Part shown: positions 1-8,532 of the stretch, piece after piece
Position numbering within the stretch: position 1 is the first letter of the stretch
How the letters are laid out: each line of letters starts with the position of its first letter
Source of the DNA: an uncultured Clostridia bacterium
GTDB taxonomy: Bacteria; Bacillota; Clostridia; Oscillospirales; Ruminococcaceae
Assembly: GCA_944388075.1 (NCBI GenBank)
Contig: CALXHI010000002.1
Coordinates: 1-43,655 of the forward strand
DNA length: 43,655 nucleotides
Reading direction: 5' to 3'
Translations under genes and position numbers: made by a program
Notes under the pieces: generated by a model
Seen by the model: the letters and a program-made list of their open reading frames with translations, nothing else
Databases searched by the model: none
Told to the model about the DNA's origin: nothing

Positions 1-51
1 GATTGTTTTCTTGAACTCTTCCGTGTAACGAGTGCTTTTCTTTTTTGGCAT
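1..51 (-). CDS. IS3-family transposase OrfA, N-terminal 17 residues only
   Basis: Reading from the ATG at 51-49 gives MPKKKSTRYTEEFKKTI, the usual beginning of IS3/IS150-group OrfA helix-turn-helix proteins, which bind the element ends and join with OrfB by programmed frameshifting. An AGGAGG ribosome binding site lies about eight bases upstream (complement of 60-66). The remainder is off the left edge, so completeness of the transposase cannot be judged. Confidence 0.7.
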   Translation of the reverse strand, partial: MPKKKSTRYTEEFKKTI

Positions 52-78
52 TTCTTTTTCCTCCTTGTGTTTTATTCT

Positions 79-107
79 ATTATACCTTCTCTTTCCTTTT
101 TTGTCCA
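79..107 (-). promoter_or_regulatory. IS transposase promoter
   Basis: On the minus strand TGGACA (107-102) and TATAAT (84-79) are separated by 17 bases. The -35 box lies inside the terminal sequence of the element, an arrangement common in IS3-type elements. It points away from the integrase gene. Confidence 0.65.
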
Positions 108-138
108 CTTTTTTAGTATAGCACCAGTGAGCCCCCTT

Positions 139-154
139 TTCAATATTTATTGAA
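139..154 (+). promoter_or_regulatory. Inverted repeat abutting the integrase ribosome binding site
   Basis: TTCAAT (139-144) and ATTGAA (149-154) form a perfect 6-bp inverted repeat with a 4-base loop. It ends at the first base of the AGGAGG at 154-159 that serves the ATG at 168. A hairpin here, or a protein bound here, could limit integrase translation; this is inference. Confidence 0.35.
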
Positions 155-167
155 GGAGGTAATCAGT

Positions 168-1400
168 ATGGCAAAGGCACGAAAAGACGAGTGCGGTAGA
201 GCGCTTAGAAAGGGAGAGGTACAGAGAGCGTCAGATAAGCGATATATGTACACATATACCGATCCGTTGGGACGGCGAAAGTTTATATATGCGAATGATC
301 TGGCAACACTTAGAGAAAAGGAAAAGCAACTGATGAAGGATCAGTTGGATGGCTTGGATGTGTATGTTGCAGGTAAGGCAACTGTGAACGATACATTTGA
401 TAGATATATGTCTACCAAATGCAAGTTGAGAGAAACCACCCGCAGTAATTACATCTACATCTATGATCGTTTTGTCAGGGACACATTTGGCAAAAAGAAA
501 ATTGCTGAGGTTAAGTATTCGGATGTGCTCCAATTCTATCTCCATCTGCTGAACGTAGATGACCTATCATTGGGTACATTGGACTCGGTACACACCTTGC
601 TGCATCCAACATTTCAATTGGCTGTTCGGGATGAGGTAATCAGAAAGAACCCGTCTGATGGAGTGATGAAGGAAGTTAGCAAAGAGTCCGACAAAGCAAG
701 AGGTATGCGCCATGCTCTCACCATGGAGCAGCAGAGATCCTTTATGGATTACATCGCAAACCATCCGATATATTACCATTGGTGGCCGTTATTTGCTGTG
801 TTGCTTGGCACCGGAGGTCGAATCGGCGAGGTATTAGGATTGACATGGGATGACGTTGATTTTGATAACCGCAAGATCAGTATCAACCACAGTGTAGTCT
901 ACTACCCGGTCGGAAACTCCAGAACATCAACATTGCAGATATCGAAACCCAAAACCGAGGCGGGTATTCGTTCAATTCCTATGCTTGATGTGGTGTATGA
1001 TGCATTTCAGATGGTCCGCGAGGAGCAGGACGAGAATGGAGCTTATGATCCGGTGATTGACGGTATGAGAGGATTTATATTCATCAATCGCTATGGCGGA
1101 GTGCAAACCCCTCAGTCTGTAAATCGAACCATTAAGCGCATTATCTGCAGCCACAATTCCGAGGAAGTTGTGAAGGCCAAAAGAGAGCGCCGCGAGCCGG
1201 TTGTTCTTCCGAATTTTTCCTGTCATCATCTAAGACACACTTTTTGTACCAGACTCTGTGAGCACGAGACTAATTTGAAAGTAATTCAAGATATCATGGG
1301 ACATCGTAATATCGAAACGACGATGGATATCTACGCTGAAGCAACGGATCAAAAGAAGCAAGAGTCATTTAACAACTTATCAAAGTTGGATATCTTTTGA
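168..1400 (+). CDS. Tyrosine recombinase/integrase (Tn916-Int-like)
   Basis: Site-specific recombinase of 410 residues that would integrate and excise a mobile element. The start is set at the ATG at 168 because AGGAGG (154-159) sits correctly before it; an earlier TTG at 150 would place that site inside the gene. The N-terminus resembles the arm-site DNA-binding domain of Tn916 integrase (about residues 20-60), followed by a SAM-like core-binding domain and the catalytic domain. The full catalytic set is visible: R218, K262, H354 and R356 (HHLRH motif), H379 (GH) and Y389 in DIYAEA. It should therefore be active. No excisionase gene is next to it: upstream is an IS end, and downstream about 310 non-coding bases and an unrelated membrane gene. 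It probably marks the end of an integrative element lying left of the window, or a remnant of one. Confidence 0.93.
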   Translation: MAKARKDECGRALRKGEVQRASDKRYMYTYTDPLGRRKFIYANDLATLREKEKQLMKDQLDGLDVYVAGKATVNDTFDRYMSTKCKLRETTRSNYIYIYDRFVRDTFGKKKIAEVKYSDVLQFYLHLLNVDDLSLGTLDSVHTLLHPTFQLAVRDEVIRKNPSDGVMKEVSKESDKARGMRHALTMEQQRSFMDYIANHPIYYHWWPLFAVLLGTGGRIGEVLGLTWDDVDFDNRKISINHSVVYYPVGNSRTSTLQISKPKTEAGIRSIPMLDVVYDAFQMVREEQDENGAYDPVIDGMRGFIFINRYGGVQTPQSVNRTIKRIICSHNSEEVVKAKRERREPVVLPNFSCHHLRHTFCTRLCEHETNLKVIQDIMGHRNIETTMDIYAEATDQKKQESFNNLSKLDIF

Positions 1401-1658
1401 GAAGGGTTCTCGGTGTGAAGCCTGACAACAAAAAAGCTGCAAAGACAACAGATTGACAACAAATTTGTTTTTTCCCTGATGTAATATGAATGAGTATGAA
1501 GTTCGGGAAAGTCAGCAGAATAAAGGATTTGAATGAATATGAATAGATGTGAATTGTTGGAGAAACTTTTCCCCACAATGAAGAGTCTGGATAAATAAAT
1601 TCCCGTAGTATATCGCTTTCCCGGTAACTGACGGGGAGATAGCAAAAATGCCAATGTA
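1401..1658. other. Non-coding stretch after the integrase; possible attachment-site region
   Basis: No convincing gene is seen. The stretch is AT-rich and holds several short GAATATGAAT-like repeats between about 1487 and 1555 (variants of TGAATGAGTATGAA). Attachment sites often lie next to an integrase gene, so this is where one would look, but no tRNA 3' end or obvious core is recognisable with only one side of the element present. Confidence 0.3.
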
Positions 1659-1697
1659 ACGCCCTGCAAAGCGCAGCAGGGCAGGGCGTCGTTTTTT
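1659..1697 (+). terminator. Rho-independent terminator or attenuator just before the membrane gene
   Basis: ACGCCCTGC (1659-1667) pairs perfectly with GCAGGGCGT (1681-1689), followed by CG and six T. Only 16 bases separate it from the ATG at 1714, and the ribosome binding site AGGGAGAAG starts directly after the T run. It could end transcription from the left, or act as an attenuator for the next gene. Confidence 0.6.
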
Positions 1698-1713
1698 AGG
1701 GAGAAGATTAAAA

Positions 1714-2205
1714 ATGAAGAAGGCAAACCTTGCAATTTCCCTTTGTGTCATGTTTTTGTTGGGGGTGGGATTGGGTATCGCATCCAAATTGCTGGATATA
1801 TACACCACCAATTTAGGAAACATTTTTTCTCAAATGTCTATCTGGATATTAATTGGTACAATCATTGCCGTATTCAGTGCAACCAAGACAAAAGCAGCAC
1901 TCAATATATTTGTATTCTGCATTGGTATGCTGATCGCATACTATGTTACGGCAGAATTGACCGCAAGCGTTTACAGTATAGCCTTTCTATACGGATGGGC
2001 AGCATTTTCTGCCTGCTCGCCGATATTTGCAGTATTCACTTGGAGGACAAAGGAAAAAGGCGCATTTGGAACAATGATTTCCTTTGGAATTCTGCTGGTT
2101 ACGCTGATAATTTCCGTGGTACTGTTTGACGGTCCAAGGGTATATGATATTGTCATTATGATTGTATTGGCATATTTTTTGTTTCTACAAAAGGTCAAGC
2201 GATAA
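1714..2205 (+). CDS. Unassigned small polytopic membrane protein
   Basis: Protein of 163 residues with about five hydrophobic segments (roughly 5-24, 38-58, 65-85, 90-110, 120-140 and possibly 143-158), short loops and basic residues at both ends (MKK... and ...KVKR). No catalytic motif or family signature is recognised. The start is supported by the AGGGAGAAG at 1698-1706. Base composition is more AT-rich than the genes from 2.6 kb on, like the adjacent integrase, so it may belong to the same acquired segment. No function is proposed. Confidence 0.7.
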   Translation: MKKANLAISLCVMFLLGVGLGIASKLLDIYTTNLGNIFSQMSIWILIGTIIAVFSATKTKAALNIFVFCIGMLIAYYVTAELTASVYSIAFLYGWAAFSACSPIFAVFTWRTKEKGAFGTMISFGILLVTLIISVVLFDGPRVYDIVIMIVLAYFLFLQKVKR

Positions 2206-2565
2206 TTTGCTTGTTATTGGATGAGAAGTGCCATCCATGATGGAAGGAATGTCATCGGCTGTGAAATGGTTTCCTTTCTTTTTTTCGGTAAGCAACTATT
2301 TCAAAGAATGTTTTGCTTACCAAGCGATCCATTCCGTAGTTTGTCTCCTGTTCTTGGGGCATCAGAAACAAAGATGTTCCCGATGATGAATTGATTTGAT
2401 AATTCTATCGTGACACTGTGCGGAATGAAAACGCCTTTCGATTCCATCCGAATCGGAAGGCGATTCTTTTCCCTACATTTTACAACCCTGTGGTTTTGGA
2501 TTTTACATCGGGCGGTTATACTAATGCTGTACCCCGAGGTAAAAAACACATTGGAGGAAAGATAT
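2206..2565. other. Intergenic region upstream of the alkaline phosphatase
   Basis: No gene is supported here. It contains the hairpin at 2432-2462, a pyrimidine-rich stretch around 2268-2288, and a weak promoter-like pair at 2496-2522 (TTGGAT, 15-base spacer, TATACT). An in-frame extension of the phosphatase reading frame back to 2410 runs through the hairpin and is not used, because the lipoprotein signal begins at 2566. Confidence 0.4.
2432..2462 (+). terminator. Strong hairpin in the phosphatase leader
   Basis: A 13-bp stem (2432-2444 with 2450-2462, one G-U pair) closes a five-base loop CATCC and is followed by ATTCTTTT. It looks like an intrinsic terminator, either for the upstream membrane gene or as a leader structure. 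The promoter-like boxes for phoA lie downstream of it, favouring the former. Confidence 0.5.
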
Positions 2566-4134
2566 ATGAAGAAACTGATTGCTTGTTTGATGGCATTGTC
2601 CCTGCTGGCGATGGTGGGCTGTAATGGGAGCAGCACTGCCGATATGACCACCGGACAGAATGTTGCGGAGAAGCCGACCACAACCACTGCACCGCCTAGC
2701 GTAGCGGTAACTGCACCGAAGTATGTATTCCTGTTCATCGGCGATGGCATGAGCTATCCGCAGATTCAGTCGACCGCCGATTATCTCGGTGCGCTGAACG
2801 ACACGGATTATTTTCAGGCACAGCCCAGTCTGGATGACAACGGCGGTGCGATTTTGGATGGTCCGTCCTACCTCAACTTCATGAACTTTGCGGCAGCAGG
2901 TTCGGCTGTGACCTATGATTCCAACTCATTCGCACCGGATTCCGCATCCACGGCAACATCAATTTCAACCGGACACAAGACCTATTCCGGCACGATCAAT
3001 ATGGATGAGCAAGGCAAGGAAAGCTATGAAACCATCACCGAAAAGGTACACGAGCAGCTTGGCATGAAGGTTGGTATCATTAGCTCGGTGAATCTCAACC
3101 ACGCCACACCGGCAGCCTTTTATGCCCATCAGGCAAGCCGTTCGAGCTACTATGACATCGGGTTGGAACTGATTGATTCGGGCTTTGAATATTTCGCAGG
3201 CGGCGGTCTGCTGAAGCCCGATGGTCATGACAAGGAAAACCCCTCGGAAAATCTCTACACCCTTTCCGAGCAGGCAGGCTACAAGGTCACGCAAACCAAT
3301 CAGGATGCCGAAGCGGTTTCCGCATCCGATGGCAAGGTAATTTTGATTGATGAGCATTTGGCAGACGGCAGCGCAATGGCATATGAGCTGGACCGTACCG
3401 ATGAGATGTGGTCGTTGGCGGATTATGTTGAGAAGGGCATTGAAGTACTCGACAATGACAAGGGATTTTTCATGATGTGCGAGGGCGGTAAAATCGACTG
3501 GGCGTGTCATGCCAATGATGCCGCATCGACCATTCACGATACAGTTGCACTGGCAGATGCCGTGCAAGTGGCAATCGACTTTGCCAAGGAACATGCCGAT
3601 GAAACGCTGATTCTTGTCACCGGCGACCACGAAACCGGCGGTATGACGATTGGCTTTGCCGGCACAGATTATGATACCTACCTGACCTTGCTCGAAAAGC
3701 AGACGATTTCCTTTGCCAAGTATGACGCCGACTATGTGGAAGCCTATCGGGAAAACGGCACATCCTTTTCCGATGTGCTGAAGGATATCGAAACGCTGTT
3801 TGGTCTGAAGACAAGCGGTGAGGAAAACGATAAGCTGGTACTAACCGCCTATGAGCAGGCACAGCTCAAGACCGCCTACGAAAAGAGCATCCATGAAACT
3901 GAAACCGGCATCGATGCGCAGGCAGAATCTGTGATGTATGGCAGCTATGAGCCGCTGACCGTTATCATTACCCATATCCTCAACAACAAATCCGGCATCG
4001 ATTTCACCTCGTACAGCCATACGGGCTTGCCGGTTGCGGTGTTGGCAGATGGTGTACAGGCAGAGGTGTTCAACGGCTACTACGACAACACCGATATTTA
4101 CAACAAGCTGGCAGGTATGCTGCATGTGCAGTGA
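2566..4134 (+). CDS. phoA: Alkaline phosphatase, lipoprotein form
   Basis: Predicted lipid-anchored phosphomonoesterase of 522 residues that would release inorganic phosphate from organic phosphates outside the cell. The start at 2566 follows GGAGGAAAG (2553-2561) and gives a lipoprotein signal peptide with lipobox LAMVGC (Cys19), then a Thr/Pro-rich spacer to about residue 48. Family motifs follow in order: metal-binding FIGDGMS (57-63), the nucleophile motif D125-S126-A127 within APDSASTAT, GDHETGG in the middle of the protein, and the C-terminal SHTGLPVAV histidine motif. This is the PhoA/PhoB superfamily with all expected zinc and nucleophile positions. It overlaps the following yibF-type gene by 11 bases, suggesting translational coupling. 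No Pho box was identified. Confidence 0.92.
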   Translation: MKKLIACLMALSLLAMVGCNGSSTADMTTGQNVAEKPTTTTAPPSVAVTAPKYVFLFIGDGMSYPQIQSTADYLGALNDTDYFQAQPSLDDNGGAILDGPSYLNFMNFAAAGSAVTYDSNSFAPDSASTATSISTGHKTYSGTINMDEQGKESYETITEKVHEQLGMKVGIISSVNLNHATPAAFYAHQASRSSYYDIGLELIDSGFEYFAGGGLLKPDGHDKENPSENLYTLSEQAGYKVTQTNQDAEAVSASDGKVILIDEHLADGSAMAYELDRTDEMWSLADYVEKGIEVLDNDKGFFMMCEGGKIDWACHANDAASTIHDTVALADAVQVAIDFAKEHADETLILVTGDHETGGMTIGFAGTDYDTYLTLLEKQTISFAKYDADYVEAYRENGTSFSDVLKDIETLFGLKTSGEENDKLVLTAYEQAQLKTAYEKSIHETETGIDAQAESVMYGSYEPLTVIITHILNNKSGIDFTSYSHTGLPVAVLADGVQAEVFNGYYDNTDIYNKLAGMLHVQ

Positions 4135-5341
4135 GACGCAAGACTGCCGGAAGCCGTGTGACGGCAAGATACGGGATTGGATGAAGCAGCACGGCCCTGT
4201 GCTGCTTTGTCTGCTGTTGATTGGAATATTGCTGCTGCTCCCGACCGGCTATGAGGATGCGGTGCAGTATCAGGGGGCGGAGCGCTGTACGGCGACCGTC
4301 ATGGCAGTGGACGATTCGTCTATTGTCGATATGGGATTGCTGCGCACCGGCGAACAACGCTGCACCTTACAGTTCACATCCGGCAAATTCAAGGGACAAA
4401 CCGCTGTCGGTATCAATCTGTTGCAAGGCGCATTGGAACAGGATAAGTTCTTTACCGTCGGGGACAGTGCACTCGTCGTTGCAAGCGTCGATGGCGATAT
4501 CATCACGCATGTAACCATGATTGACCACAACCGTATCCCATGGGAAGTGGTGATGGCATTGGCATTCGTGATTTTGCTGGTGCTGTTTGCAGGAAAAACG
4601 GGTTTGCGTGCGATTGGCTCGTTTGCACTCACGGTACTTGCCCTCTGGAAACTGCTCGTGCCGCTGTATTTGAAAGGCTATTCGCCGGTTTTGGTCGGAT
4701 TGGGCATTACACTTTTGCTGACCGTCATGACTATAGCGATGGTGTATGGCTTTGATCGACGCTGCGGAGCTGCGGTATCGGGGGCATTTCTCGGCATTCT
4801 CGTGACTTGTGTATTGGGTATGTTGTTTACCGATTTGTTTCAAATTCACGGTGCAGTTATGGCATATTCGGAGAGTCTGCTCTATGCCGGCTATCAGGAT
4901 TTGAGCTTGACGCAGGTGTTCATGGCATCGATTTTTCTCGGCTCATCGGGTGCAATGATTGACTTGTCTGTGGATATCACTTCTGCGGTCTATGAGGTGA
5001 TATGTAAAAGACCGGATTTATCAGCAAAAGAGGCAGTGCGTTCGGGGTTACGAGTCGGCAGGGCTGCGATGGGAACCATGACAACCACGCTGTTGCTGGC
5101 ATATTCCGGAGGCTATCTGGGATTGCTGATGGTGTTTATGGCACAGGGCACGCCGATTTCTCATATGCTCAATTACAAGTATGTTGCTTCGGAATTGATT
5201 CAAACCATCATTGGCTCGTTCGGGCTGGTCAGTGTTGCACCGTTTACGGCATTGTGTGCCGGATTCCTATTGACAAGGGGTCTCCATGCCAAAGTGTCAA
5301 GAATGGAACAGCAACAATTGCACAGAGCGTTTCGACCTTGA
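4124..5341 (+). CDS. YibE/F-family membrane protein
   Basis: About 405 residues: a first transmembrane helix after a short charged N-terminus, an extracytoplasmic beta-rich region (about 50-135), then seven or so membrane helices. Conserved YibE/F features are visible, including FLGSSGAMIDLSVDITSA and AMGTMTTTLLLAYSGG. The family's biochemical role is not established; context proposals include ion or metabolite transport. The start is uncertain: the ATG at 4124 has GCAGGT upstream and overlaps the phosphatase stop, while an ATG at 4181 would remove 19 residues but has a poor ribosome binding site. The tight overlap suggests co-expression with the phosphatase. A promoter for the next gene overlaps its last codons. 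Confidence 0.88.
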   Translation: MCSETQDCRKPCDGKIRDWMKQHGPVLLCLLLIGILLLLPTGYEDAVQYQGAERCTATVMAVDDSSIVDMGLLRTGEQRCTLQFTSGKFKGQTAVGINLLQGALEQDKFFTVGDSALVVASVDGDIITHVTMIDHNRIPWEVVMALAFVILLVLFAGKTGLRAIGSFALTVLALWKLLVPLYLKGYSPVLVGLGITLLLTVMTIAMVYGFDRRCGAAVSGAFLGILVTCVLGMLFTDLFQIHGAVMAYSESLLYAGYQDLSLTQVFMASIFLGSSGAMIDLSVDITSAVYEVICKRPDLSAKEAVRSGLRVGRAAMGTMTTTLLLAYSGGYLGLLMVFMAQGTPISHMLNYKYVASELIQTIIGSFGLVSVAPFTALCAGFLLTRGLHAKVSRMEQQQLHRAFRP

Positions 5342-5366
5342 CAAAATCAAAAAACTGCGATATACT
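5338..5366 (+). promoter_or_regulatory. Promoter of the ADP-ribosylglycohydrolase gene
   Basis: TTGACA (5338-5343), 17-base spacer and TATACT (5361-5366). The -35 box overlaps the yibF stop codon, so the next gene can be transcribed independently. Confidence 0.75.
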
Positions 5367-5404
5367 GTTCGCATCCACAAATACGGAGAAAAGGACGGGA
5401 TTGT

Positions 5405-6463
5405 GTGAAAAACAGAGATCGGTTTCGAGGCTGTTTGCTTGGCGGTGCGGCAGGCGATGCACTGGGCTATGCGGTGGAATTTTTGCGGCGAGATCAAATC
5501 CTGCGTCGCTATGGTACACAGGGCATTACCGTATATGCGTGCAAGGATGGTGTGGCGCAGATTTCCGATGATACACAGATGACGCTGTTTACGGCGGTTG
5601 GGCTGCTGTATGCAAACCATATGCAGCAGCAGGGTACGCCCATCACCTATACGCAGGGCATCTATGAAGCCTATCGGGATTGGCTGTATACGCAAATGAC
5701 GGTCAATGGCTATCAGCCGCAGCTGTGGCTCGGTCAGGTGCGCACATTGTATACCTGCCGTGCGCCGGGCAACACCTGCCTGAGTGCCATGATTCATCTT
5801 GGGAATGCAGACCGTGTGGCACGCAATGCCGTGTTGGACGAGCCAATCAATTCGAGCAAGGGCTGTGGCGGTGTCATGCGAGTTGCTCCGATCGGATTGT
5901 ATTTCCTCGATACAGGGCTGTCTGCCGATGCCGTAGATCGATTGGGTGCAGAGGCTGCAGCGATTACGCATGGTCACCCGCTTGGCATCATGCCATCTGC
6001 AGCACTGGTGCATCTCGTACGGGACTTGGCATCGCAGGAAACGCCCTCCATGCGAGAGAGCGTGGCACGGATGCGGCAGGCGATGTGTGTGCAATATCGG
6101 GAGGAAAAAAAGCTGCCTGATTTCTTACAGCTGGTGGATTGGGCAGTGGAATTGACAGAATCGAACATGACAGATGCCGATGCCATTGCAAAGCTGGGTG
6201 AGGGCTGGGTTGCAGAGGAAACCTTGGCGATTGCGCTGTACTGTGTACTCAAGTATCCGCAGGACTTTGACAGGGCGATGATTGCCGCTGTCAACCATGA
6301 CGGCGACAGTGATTCGACCGGTGCGGTGGCAGGCAATCTGCTTGGTGCGGCTCTTGGTGAACAGGGCATTCCTGTCAAATACATCGAGCATTTGGAGCTG
6401 TATGACTTGATTTGTCGGGTTGCCGATGATCTCTTCGACAATCGCTATCGCATGACCCCATAA
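5405..6463 (+). CDS. ADP-ribosylglycohydrolase family protein
   Basis: Enzyme of 352 residues of the DraG/ARH fold, predicted to remove ADP-ribose from proteins or small molecules using a two-magnesium centre. Visible motifs are GCLLGGAAGDALGYAVE (about 9-25), the metal site SDDT (residues 54-57) and the second site HDGDSDSTGA (about 298-307) followed by AGNLLGA. The start is a GTG at 5405 preceded by an AAAAGGACGG-type site; no ATG lies nearby in frame. It has its own promoter and ends in a bidirectional terminator shared with aspS. The substrate cannot be read from sequence, and no partner ADP-ribosyltransferase is nearby; a sirtuin gene lies about 11 kb away without evident linkage. Confidence 0.92.
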   Translation: MKNRDRFRGCLLGGAAGDALGYAVEFLRRDQILRRYGTQGITVYACKDGVAQISDDTQMTLFTAVGLLYANHMQQQGTPITYTQGIYEAYRDWLYTQMTVNGYQPQLWLGQVRTLYTCRAPGNTCLSAMIHLGNADRVARNAVLDEPINSSKGCGGVMRVAPIGLYFLDTGLSADAVDRLGAEAAAITHGHPLGIMPSAALVHLVRDLASQETPSMRESVARMRQAMCVQYREEKKLPDFLQLVDWAVELTESNMTDADAIAKLGEGWVAEETLAIALYCVLKYPQDFDRAMIAAVNHDGDSDSTGAVAGNLLGAALGEQGIPVKYIEHLELYDLICRVADDLFDNRYRMTP

Positions 6464-6473
6464 ACGCAGAAAG

Positions 6474-6503
6474 CCGCCGTCGGATTGTTCTATCCGGCGG
6501 CGG
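6474..6503. terminator. Bidirectional terminator between convergent genes
   Basis: CCGCCGTCGGAT (6474-6485) pairs with ATCCGGCGGCGG (6492-6503) around a six-base loop, with one G-U pair. It lies between the ADP-ribosylglycohydrolase stop and the aspS stop and can serve both; the flanking T tracts are short. Confidence 0.75.
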
Positions 6504-6509
6504 TTGGTC

Positions 6510-8255
6510 TTATACTGTGGTTTCGGGGCGAATCTGGATGTGCACATCACGCAGCTGCTGTTCCGTGACCGTAGACGGTGCGCCGAGCAGCAAATCCTGT
6601 GCATTGCCATTAAGCGGGAAGGCAATGACATTGCGAATGGTCTCGGTATCGGCGAGCAGCATGATCATGCGGTCGATGCCCGGTGCCATACCAGCATGGG
6701 GCGGTGCGCCATACTGGAATGCGGTGTAGAGGGCGGAGAAGCGGTTGGCAAGCTCCTCCTCGGTATAGCCGGCGAGGGCGAATGCCTTTTTCATGATGTC
6801 GATGTTGTGGTTACGCACAGCACCCGATGCTAGCTCGATGCCGTTGCAGACCAAGTCGTATTGGTAGGCGAGGATGGTCAGCGGATCCTGTGTTTCGAGT
6901 GCCTCCAGACCGCCTTGCGGCATGGAGAAGGGGTTGTGGGTGAAGTCGAGTTTGTTGGTTTCGGCATTGATTTCGTACATCGGGAAGTCCACAACGAAAC
7001 AGAACCGGAACGCATCTTTCTCAATCAGACCGAGCGTTTCACCGAGCCAAGTGTGGATCTGTCCGGCGAACAGGTTGACGAGCTTGGGCGAATCGGAGAT
7101 GAAGAAGATGGTTTCACCTTCCTTGATGCCGGAAAGGGTACGGATTTCGGCTCTCTGCTCATCGGTAAGGAACTTGTCGATCGGGCCTTTGAACTGACCT
7201 TCGGAAGCGGTCAGGTAGCCCAGACCTTTCATGCCGATCGAGGTTGCAAACTTGAGTGAATCCTCAAAGAATTTCCGAGAGCAGGCAGAGCAGTCTGCCA
7301 CAATGCCACGCACCGGACGACCCTTGAATGCCTTGAATTCTACACGGGAGAAGAAATCGGTCAGGTCAATGATGGTGAGCGGATTGCGCAGGTCGGGCTT
7401 ATCCGTGCCGTACTTCAGCATTGCATCGGCATAGGTGATGCGTTCAAACGGGGCATCGGAGATTGCCTTGTCGGGTGCAAAGGTGTGGAAGGTGTTGGAG
7501 ATGACCTGTTCGCAGACGTTCAGCACATCGTCCTGTGTTGCGAATGCCATTTCAAAGTCGAGCTGATAGAATTCACCCGGCGAACGATCCTGACGGGCAT
7601 CCTCATCCCGGAAGCAGGGTGCAATCTGGTAATACTGATGAAAGCCGGATACCATCAGCAGCTGCTTGAACTGCTGGGGTGCTTGCGGCAGGGCATAGAA
7701 GGTACCGCGATGCTTGCGGCTCGGCACGAGGAAGTCACGAGCACCCTCTGGTGAGGAAGCGGTGAGAATCGGGGTCTGGATATCGAGGAAACCCATGTCC
7801 TCCATCTGGCGGCGCAGATAGGTAATCACACGGGACCGCAGGAGAATGTTTTCATGCACGGCAGGGTTGCGCAGGTCGAGATAGCGGTACTTCAAACGCA
7901 CTTCCTCACGAGTTTCCATAGAATCCGCCGGAATGAACGGCAGACGTCCCGTGCAGGCACCGAGCATTTCCATCGAAGAAACCTTGACCTCAATGAGACC
8001 GGTTGCAAGTTTGGGGTTGACAGTTTCGGGGTCACGGGCGACAACCTCGCCGGTGACGGAAATGACCGACTCACGGGTGACGCCATCGAGCAGGGAAGTG
8101 TCTTGGAACACAACCTGCGTGATGCCGGTTTCGTCACGCAAATCAAGGAACAGCACACCGCCGTGGTCACGGATGGTGTCAATCCACCCGGCCAGCGAGA
8201 CGGTTTGACCGATATGGGTTTCTCTTAGGGTACTGCAAGAAACGGTACGATACAT
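6510..8255 (-). CDS. aspS: Aspartyl-tRNA synthetase
   Basis: Class II synthetase of 581 residues that charges tRNA-Asp. The start is the ATG at 8255-8253 (MYRTVSC), with GGAGG at 8267-8263; the open frame continues upstream only through the leader RNA. Domains in order: anticodon-binding OB fold (about 1-105), class II catalytic core with motif 2 FRDEDARQDRSPGEFYQLD, the bacterial GAD insertion, and motif 3 GAPPHAGMAPGIDRMIMLL near the C-terminus. The insertion and length mark the bacterial type; whether it is discriminating or also charges tRNA-Asn cannot be decided by eye. Expression is controlled by the T-box leader directly upstream, and transcription stops at the hairpin shared with the convergent gene. 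Confidence 0.97.
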   Translation of the reverse strand: MYRTVSCSTLRETHIGQTVSLAGWIDTIRDHGGVLFLDLRDETGITQVVFQDTSLLDGVTRESVISVTGEVVARDPETVNPKLATGLIEVKVSSMEMLGACTGRLPFIPADSMETREEVRLKYRYLDLRNPAVHENILLRSRVITYLRRQMEDMGFLDIQTPILTASSPEGARDFLVPSRKHRGTFYALPQAPQQFKQLLMVSGFHQYYQIAPCFRDEDARQDRSPGEFYQLDFEMAFATQDDVLNVCEQVISNTFHTFAPDKAISDAPFERITYADAMLKYGTDKPDLRNPLTIIDLTDFFSRVEFKAFKGRPVRGIVADCSACSRKFFEDSLKFATSIGMKGLGYLTASEGQFKGPIDKFLTDEQRAEIRTLSGIKEGETIFFISDSPKLVNLFAGQIHTWLGETLGLIEKDAFRFCFVVDFPMYEINAETNKLDFTHNPFSMPQGGLEALETQDPLTILAYQYDLVCNGIELASGAVRNHNIDIMKKAFALAGYTEEELANRFSALYTAFQYGAPPHAGMAPGIDRMIMLLADTETIRNVIAFPLNGNAQDLLLGAPSTVTEQQLRDVHIQIRPETTV

Positions 8256-8267
8256 GATAGAACCTCC

Positions 8268-8526
8268 AAATGAAATAATAAGATAATGCGGAAAACAAAA
8301 CGCCCCGAAACAATCAAAGACTTGACTGTTTCGGGACGAGCGAATCAAACATCAGCCCGCGGTGCCACCCGACTTAATGCGCAATCGGCGCATTCGCTTT
8401 TTATGAAATTGTAGTGTTCGGATACCGAACCGCAGGGAGTGTTGTCGTTGCCGCTACTCTTCGCAATCATGCTTCCAGCCGATGACATGATTTCTCTGTT
8501 CGAATTTCCATGGGGCACGAGTCTCC
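8268..8526 (-). promoter_or_regulatory. T-box riboswitch leader of aspS
   Basis: The minus strand contains the canonical T-box antiterminator sequence GGGTGGCACCGCGGG (complement of 8356-8370), which binds the uncharged tRNA 3' end. It is followed by a strong terminator (8291-8338) and then the aspS ribosome binding site. From the predicted transcription start near 8526 to the T-box is only about 155 nt, so the stem I region is compact. By family logic the effector is tRNA-Asp and the specifier should be GAC or GAU; I could not place the specifier codon with confidence. Uncharged tRNA should favour antitermination and raise aspS expression. Confidence 0.93.
8291..8338 (-). terminator. T-box terminator hairpin
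   Basis: The minus strand forms a 17-bp stem (8338-8322 with 8317-8301, two G-U pairs) around a four-base loop, followed by TTTTGTTTTC. It is the regulated terminator of the aspS leader and competes with the antiterminator built around 8356-8370. Confidence 0.9.
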
Positions 8527-8532
8527 TTGAAT

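Larger units (their letters stand above)
1..119 (-). mobile_element. IS3-family insertion sequence, left end (truncated by window edge)
   Basis: The minus strand carries the start of an OrfA-type transposase, its ribosome binding site and a promoter, ending in a terminal sequence around 102-119 (minus strand ACTAAAAAAGTGGACA) typical of IS3-group ends. The rest of the element lies outside the window. The exact outer boundary is uncertain by several bases because no target duplication can be seen with only one end present. Confidence 0.7.

Noticed and set aside
2410..2565. 52-residue N-terminal extension of the alkaline phosphatase
   Set aside because: It would run through a hairpin, lacks a ribosome binding site and would bury the lipoprotein signal peptide.
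8256..8348. 31-residue extension of AspS
   Set aside because: It translates the T-box terminator; GGAGG and the conserved MYRT start fix the gene at 8255.
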